Source of the DNA: Oceanihabitans sp.
GTDB lineage: Bacteria > Bacteroidota > Bacteroidia > Flavobacteriales > Flavobacteriaceae
DNA length: 7,528 nucleotides
Assembly (NCBI GenBank): GCA_018067265.1
Contig: JAGPUY010000024.1
Coordinates: 1 to 7,528 of the forward strand
Direction: 5' to 3'
Below, in pieces: positions 5,887 through 7,528 of this stretch. The first letter of the stretch is position 1. Every line of letters begins with the position of its first letter. The notes under the pieces are model-generated. The model worked only from the letters and a program-made list of their open reading frames with translations, ran no database searches and was not told the DNA's origin. Position numbers and translations under genes: made by a program.

Positions 5887-6648
5887 TTGAAAGTAACTTT
5901 TCTAGGCACAGGAACTTCTCAAGGTATTCCAGTTATTGGAAGCACACATCCCGTTTGTTTAAGTGATAACGCCAAAGATAAAAGGCTGCGTGTTTCGGTA
6001 ATGATAACACATAAGGATAACGTTTTTGTTATAGATTGCGGCCCCGATTTTAGAGCGCAAATGCTAAACCAAAATGCGACTAGATTAGATGCTATTTTAT
6101 TTACGCACGAGCATGCAGATCATACTGCAGGATTAGATGATATACGTCCTTTCTTTTTTAAGCAAGGTGATATACCTATTTATGCACATCAAAGAGTAAT
6201 TAAATCGCTTCGTAGACGATTTGATTATATTTTTGAAACCGAAAATAAGTATCCTGGTGCACCAAGTGTTGTAGAAAATGAAATTACGAATGCTTCTTTT
6301 TTTATAGAGGAATTAAAAGTGACTCCCATTAATGGGATGCATCATAATTTGCAAGTTTTCGGATTCCGATTGGAAGATTTTGCATATTTAACAGATATGA
6401 AAACCGTTGCAGACGAAGAGATTGAAAAACTTAAAGGTGTGGATGTTTTGGTTGTTAACGCATTACGCGAAAAAGAACATATTTCGCATTTTAATTTAGA
6501 AGAAGCATTAGCTTTTATTGAAAAAGTAAAACCTAAAAAAGCCTATTTAACACATATAAGTCATTGGCTAGGTTTTCATGAAGAAGTACAACAAAAACTT
6601 CCTGAAAACGTTTATCTGGCTTATGATGGACTAACCATTAACCTATAA
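5887..6648 (+). CDS. PhnP-like metallo-beta-lactamase-fold hydrolase
   Basis: This 253-residue cytoplasmic protein has the full metal-binding set of the metallo-beta-lactamase fold: HEHADH at 74-79 (His74, His76, Asp78, His79), His152 or His153 in NGMHH, Asp170 in AYLTDMK and His223 in THISH. The N-terminal FLGTGTSQGIPVIG (5-18) and DIRPF after the metal motif are typical of the PhnP-related branch (COG1235). E. coli PhnP is a cyclic phosphodiesterase acting on 5-phosphoribosyl 1,2-cyclic phosphate, but there are no phn genes here, so the substrate is open; a phosphodiester is the best guess. The start is TTG at 5887-5889: the homologous part begins right there (KVTFLGTGTS) and no ATG occurs in frame upstream. 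It is 12 bp ahead of the next gene, with which it is probably co-transcribed. Confidence 0.92.
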   Translation: MKVTFLGTGTSQGIPVIGSTHPVCLSDNAKDKRLRVSVMITHKDNVFVIDCGPDFRAQMLNQNATRLDAILFTHEHADHTAGLDDIRPFFFKQGDIPIYAHQRVIKSLRRRFDYIFETENKYPGAPSVVENEITNASFFIEELKVTPINGMHHNLQVFGFRLEDFAYLTDMKTVADEEIEKLKGVDVLVVNALREKEHISHFNLEEALAFIEKVKPKKAYLTHISHWLGFHEEVQQKLPENVYLAYDGLTINL

Positions 6649-6660
6649 TTAATTACTATT

Positions 6661-7164
6661 ATGAAGAGCAAAATTTTTATGTACTTGTTTATTTTTACAG
6701 CATTACTTGTTGTGTTTCAATATGTAAATTCTAAAAAGGTATTTGAAGCAGATAAAGTGCAACTAGAAGGCTATGTAAATAAAATAGAGAAATATAAAGA
6801 TTCTGTTACGGTTTTGGGAGATAAAGCTTTTCAATATGCCGAATTTAGTTTGGGCTATTCTGACGAAGCTTTAAATTATATTGAAAAACGTGGTTACGAA
6901 AGCGACCAACTAATAGCACTAATTGAAGAATCGCTTTACGAGCTAAATTTAAAGGAAGGAGATAATCCTTTAGTGCCTTATGCAGCAATGTCTTCTGGCG
7001 GAAAAATGATTATTAATGCGATTCGCGTATTAAATCACAAATGGTTAATTTGTAACTTTAATGATGGCGAATATTGGGGCGAATTATTTTTAAAATATAC
7101 TATTGGTGAAAATGGTGCACTTACTTTTGAAGTAGTAGATTCTTTATTGTATCCAACAAATTAA
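6661..7164 (+). CDS. Membrane-anchored protein of unknown function (167 residues)
   Basis: I do not recognise a named family. Residues 1-4 (MKSK) are basic and residues 5-23 form one hydrophobic segment (IFMYLFIFTALLVVFQYVN). No signal-peptidase or lipobox cysteine is apparent, so the protein is probably held in the inner membrane with its body in the periplasm. Residues 28-60 are rich in charged and leucine/valine positions and could be helical (ADKVQLEGYVNKIEKYKDSV). The C-terminal half has strands such as KMIINAIRVLNHKWLICNF and GALTFEVVDSLLYP. No catalytic motif is visible. The ATG lies 12 bp after the hydrolase stop codon with no promoter between them, and the unit ends in a strong terminator, so the two genes form an operon. 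From memory, similar proteins in Flavobacteriia may carry the label hydrolase by neighbour association; the sequence does not support that. Confidence 0.85.
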   Translation: MKSKIFMYLFIFTALLVVFQYVNSKKVFEADKVQLEGYVNKIEKYKDSVTVLGDKAFQYAEFSLGYSDEALNYIEKRGYESDQLIALIEESLYELNLKEGDNPLVPYAAMSSGGKMIINAIRVLNHKWLICNFNDGEYWGELFLKYTIGENGALTFEVVDSLLYPTN

Positions 7165-7179
7165 ATAAAATGTTTATAT

Positions 7180-7215
7180 AAAAAAAGACCACTAGTTTTA
7201 GTGGTCTTTTTTTTT
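7180..7215. terminator. Bidirectional intrinsic terminator after the hydrolase operon
   Basis: An A-run plus GACCACTA (7180-7194) pairs perfectly with TAGTGGTC plus a T-run (7199-7213) around the 4-nt loop GTTT (7195-7198), with T continuing to 7215. The symmetric A and T tracts let it terminate the converging minus-strand gene too. Its GACC/GGTC stem base is the same as in the terminator at 4238-4280. Confidence 0.93.
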
Positions 7216-7241
7216 ATTAGTCAAATTATTAGTTTCCGTAT

Positions 7242-7528
7242 TTATATTTTATCGGTTAACCATTCTTTTAACGCATAAAAATTTTGTGGTGCAACGCCAT
7301 GACCTACAGGAAACTCGCTGTATACCTGTTTTATGTTTAAAGATTTTAAAAACACTGGTGCTTTTCTAGCCCAGTCTACAGGAATAACTTGATCGACACT
7401 ACCATGCGAACAATAGAAATTAAGACTAGAATAATCCTTCGTTTCTACATCTTCAGGCAAAATAGCAGGATTTATATAACCACTTAAAGCAATAATATTT
7501 TTTACTTTTTCAGGATAACTTAGTGCTA
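7242..7528 (-). CDS. Alpha/beta hydrolase, carboxylesterase/phospholipase type, C-terminal part (cut by window edge)
   Basis: The open frame runs from the window edge (7526) to TAA at 7244-7242 and gives the last 94 residues; the true start lies outside. It reads ALSYPEKVKNIIALSGY, then FYCSHGSVDQVIPVDWARK with the acid residue of the catalytic triad in GSVDQVIP, and VGHGVAPQN with the catalytic histidine. This is the classic end of a COG0400-type esterase (YpfH-like, usually about 200-220 residues). The serine nucleophile (GxSxG) would be expected just upstream of ALSYP, beyond the window, so it cannot be confirmed. A TTG inside the frame at 7460 is not the start, because homology continues upstream of it. 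These enzymes hydrolyse small carboxyl or lysophospholipid esters in the cytoplasm; the substrate here is unknown. Confidence 0.9.
   Translation of the reverse strand, partial: ALSYPEKVKNIIALSGYINPAILPEDVETKDYSSLNFYCSHGSVDQVIPVDWARKAPVFLKSLNIKQVYSEFPVGHGVAPQNFYALKEWLTDKI

Noticed and set aside
5887..6648. True phnP of a C-P lyase pathway
   Set aside because: No phosphonate genes are nearby and the PhnP cysteine-rich N-terminal metal site is not evident; only the branch-level assignment is supported.
7242..7460. Separate 72-residue protein starting at TTG 7460
   Set aside because: The frame stays open to the window edge and hydrolase-like sequence continues upstream, so this is the tail of a larger gene.
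1..7528. CRISPR array, transposon, prophage or tRNA in the window
   Set aside because: No regularly spaced repeats, transposase frames, terminal inverted repeats or cloverleaf-like sequence were seen; the region reads as ordinary core chromosome.

Overview
The window is about two-thirds A+T and reads as chromosomal DNA of a member of the Bacteroidota, most likely a (marine) Flavobacteriaceae. The reasons are protein character, start regions without Shine-Dalgarno sequences, and repeated copies of the Bacteroidota -7 promoter element TAnnTTTG at the right distance upstream of genes. The genus cannot be told from the sequence. There are no rRNA or tRNA genes, mobile elements or CRISPR arrays.

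Layout. (1) 1-1378, minus: N-terminal half of UvrA, cut by the window edge. (2) 1379-1615: divergent intergenic region with a uvrA promoter, a sigma-gene promoter and a long leader that can fold onto the sigma start codon. (3) 1616-2200, plus: ECF-type sigma factor, followed by a 48-codon ORF (2251-2397) and a bidirectional terminator. (4) 2462-3732, minus: nth (endonuclease III without the iron-sulfur cysteines), then a GNAT acetyltransferase 29 bp downstream. (5) 3764-4216, plus: bcp/PrxQ peroxiredoxin, divergent from nth across 31 bp. (6) 4303-5757, minus: 484-residue soluble protein of unknown function. (7) 5887-7164, plus: PhnP-like metallo-beta-lactamase-fold hydrolase, then a membrane-anchored 167-residue unknown. 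(8) 7242 to the window end, minus: C-terminal part of an alpha/beta hydrolase.

The arrangement alternates strictly. Each convergent pair is separated by one A-tract/stem/T-tract hairpin able to stop transcription from both sides (2403-2436, 4238-4280, 7180-7215). Each divergent pair is separated by back-to-back TAnnTTTG promoters. Functionally the left half is rich in genome maintenance and stress defence: nucleotide excision repair (UvrA), base excision repair of oxidised pyrimidines (Nth), peroxide removal (Bcp) and an alternative sigma factor. A shared regulon is inference only.

The most interesting parts are the start-codon-trapping leader of the sigma gene, the small ORF downstream of that gene with no recognisable anti-sigma gene beside it, the loss of metal ligands in both Nth and the N-terminal part of UvrA, and the conserved-looking 484-residue protein of unknown role.
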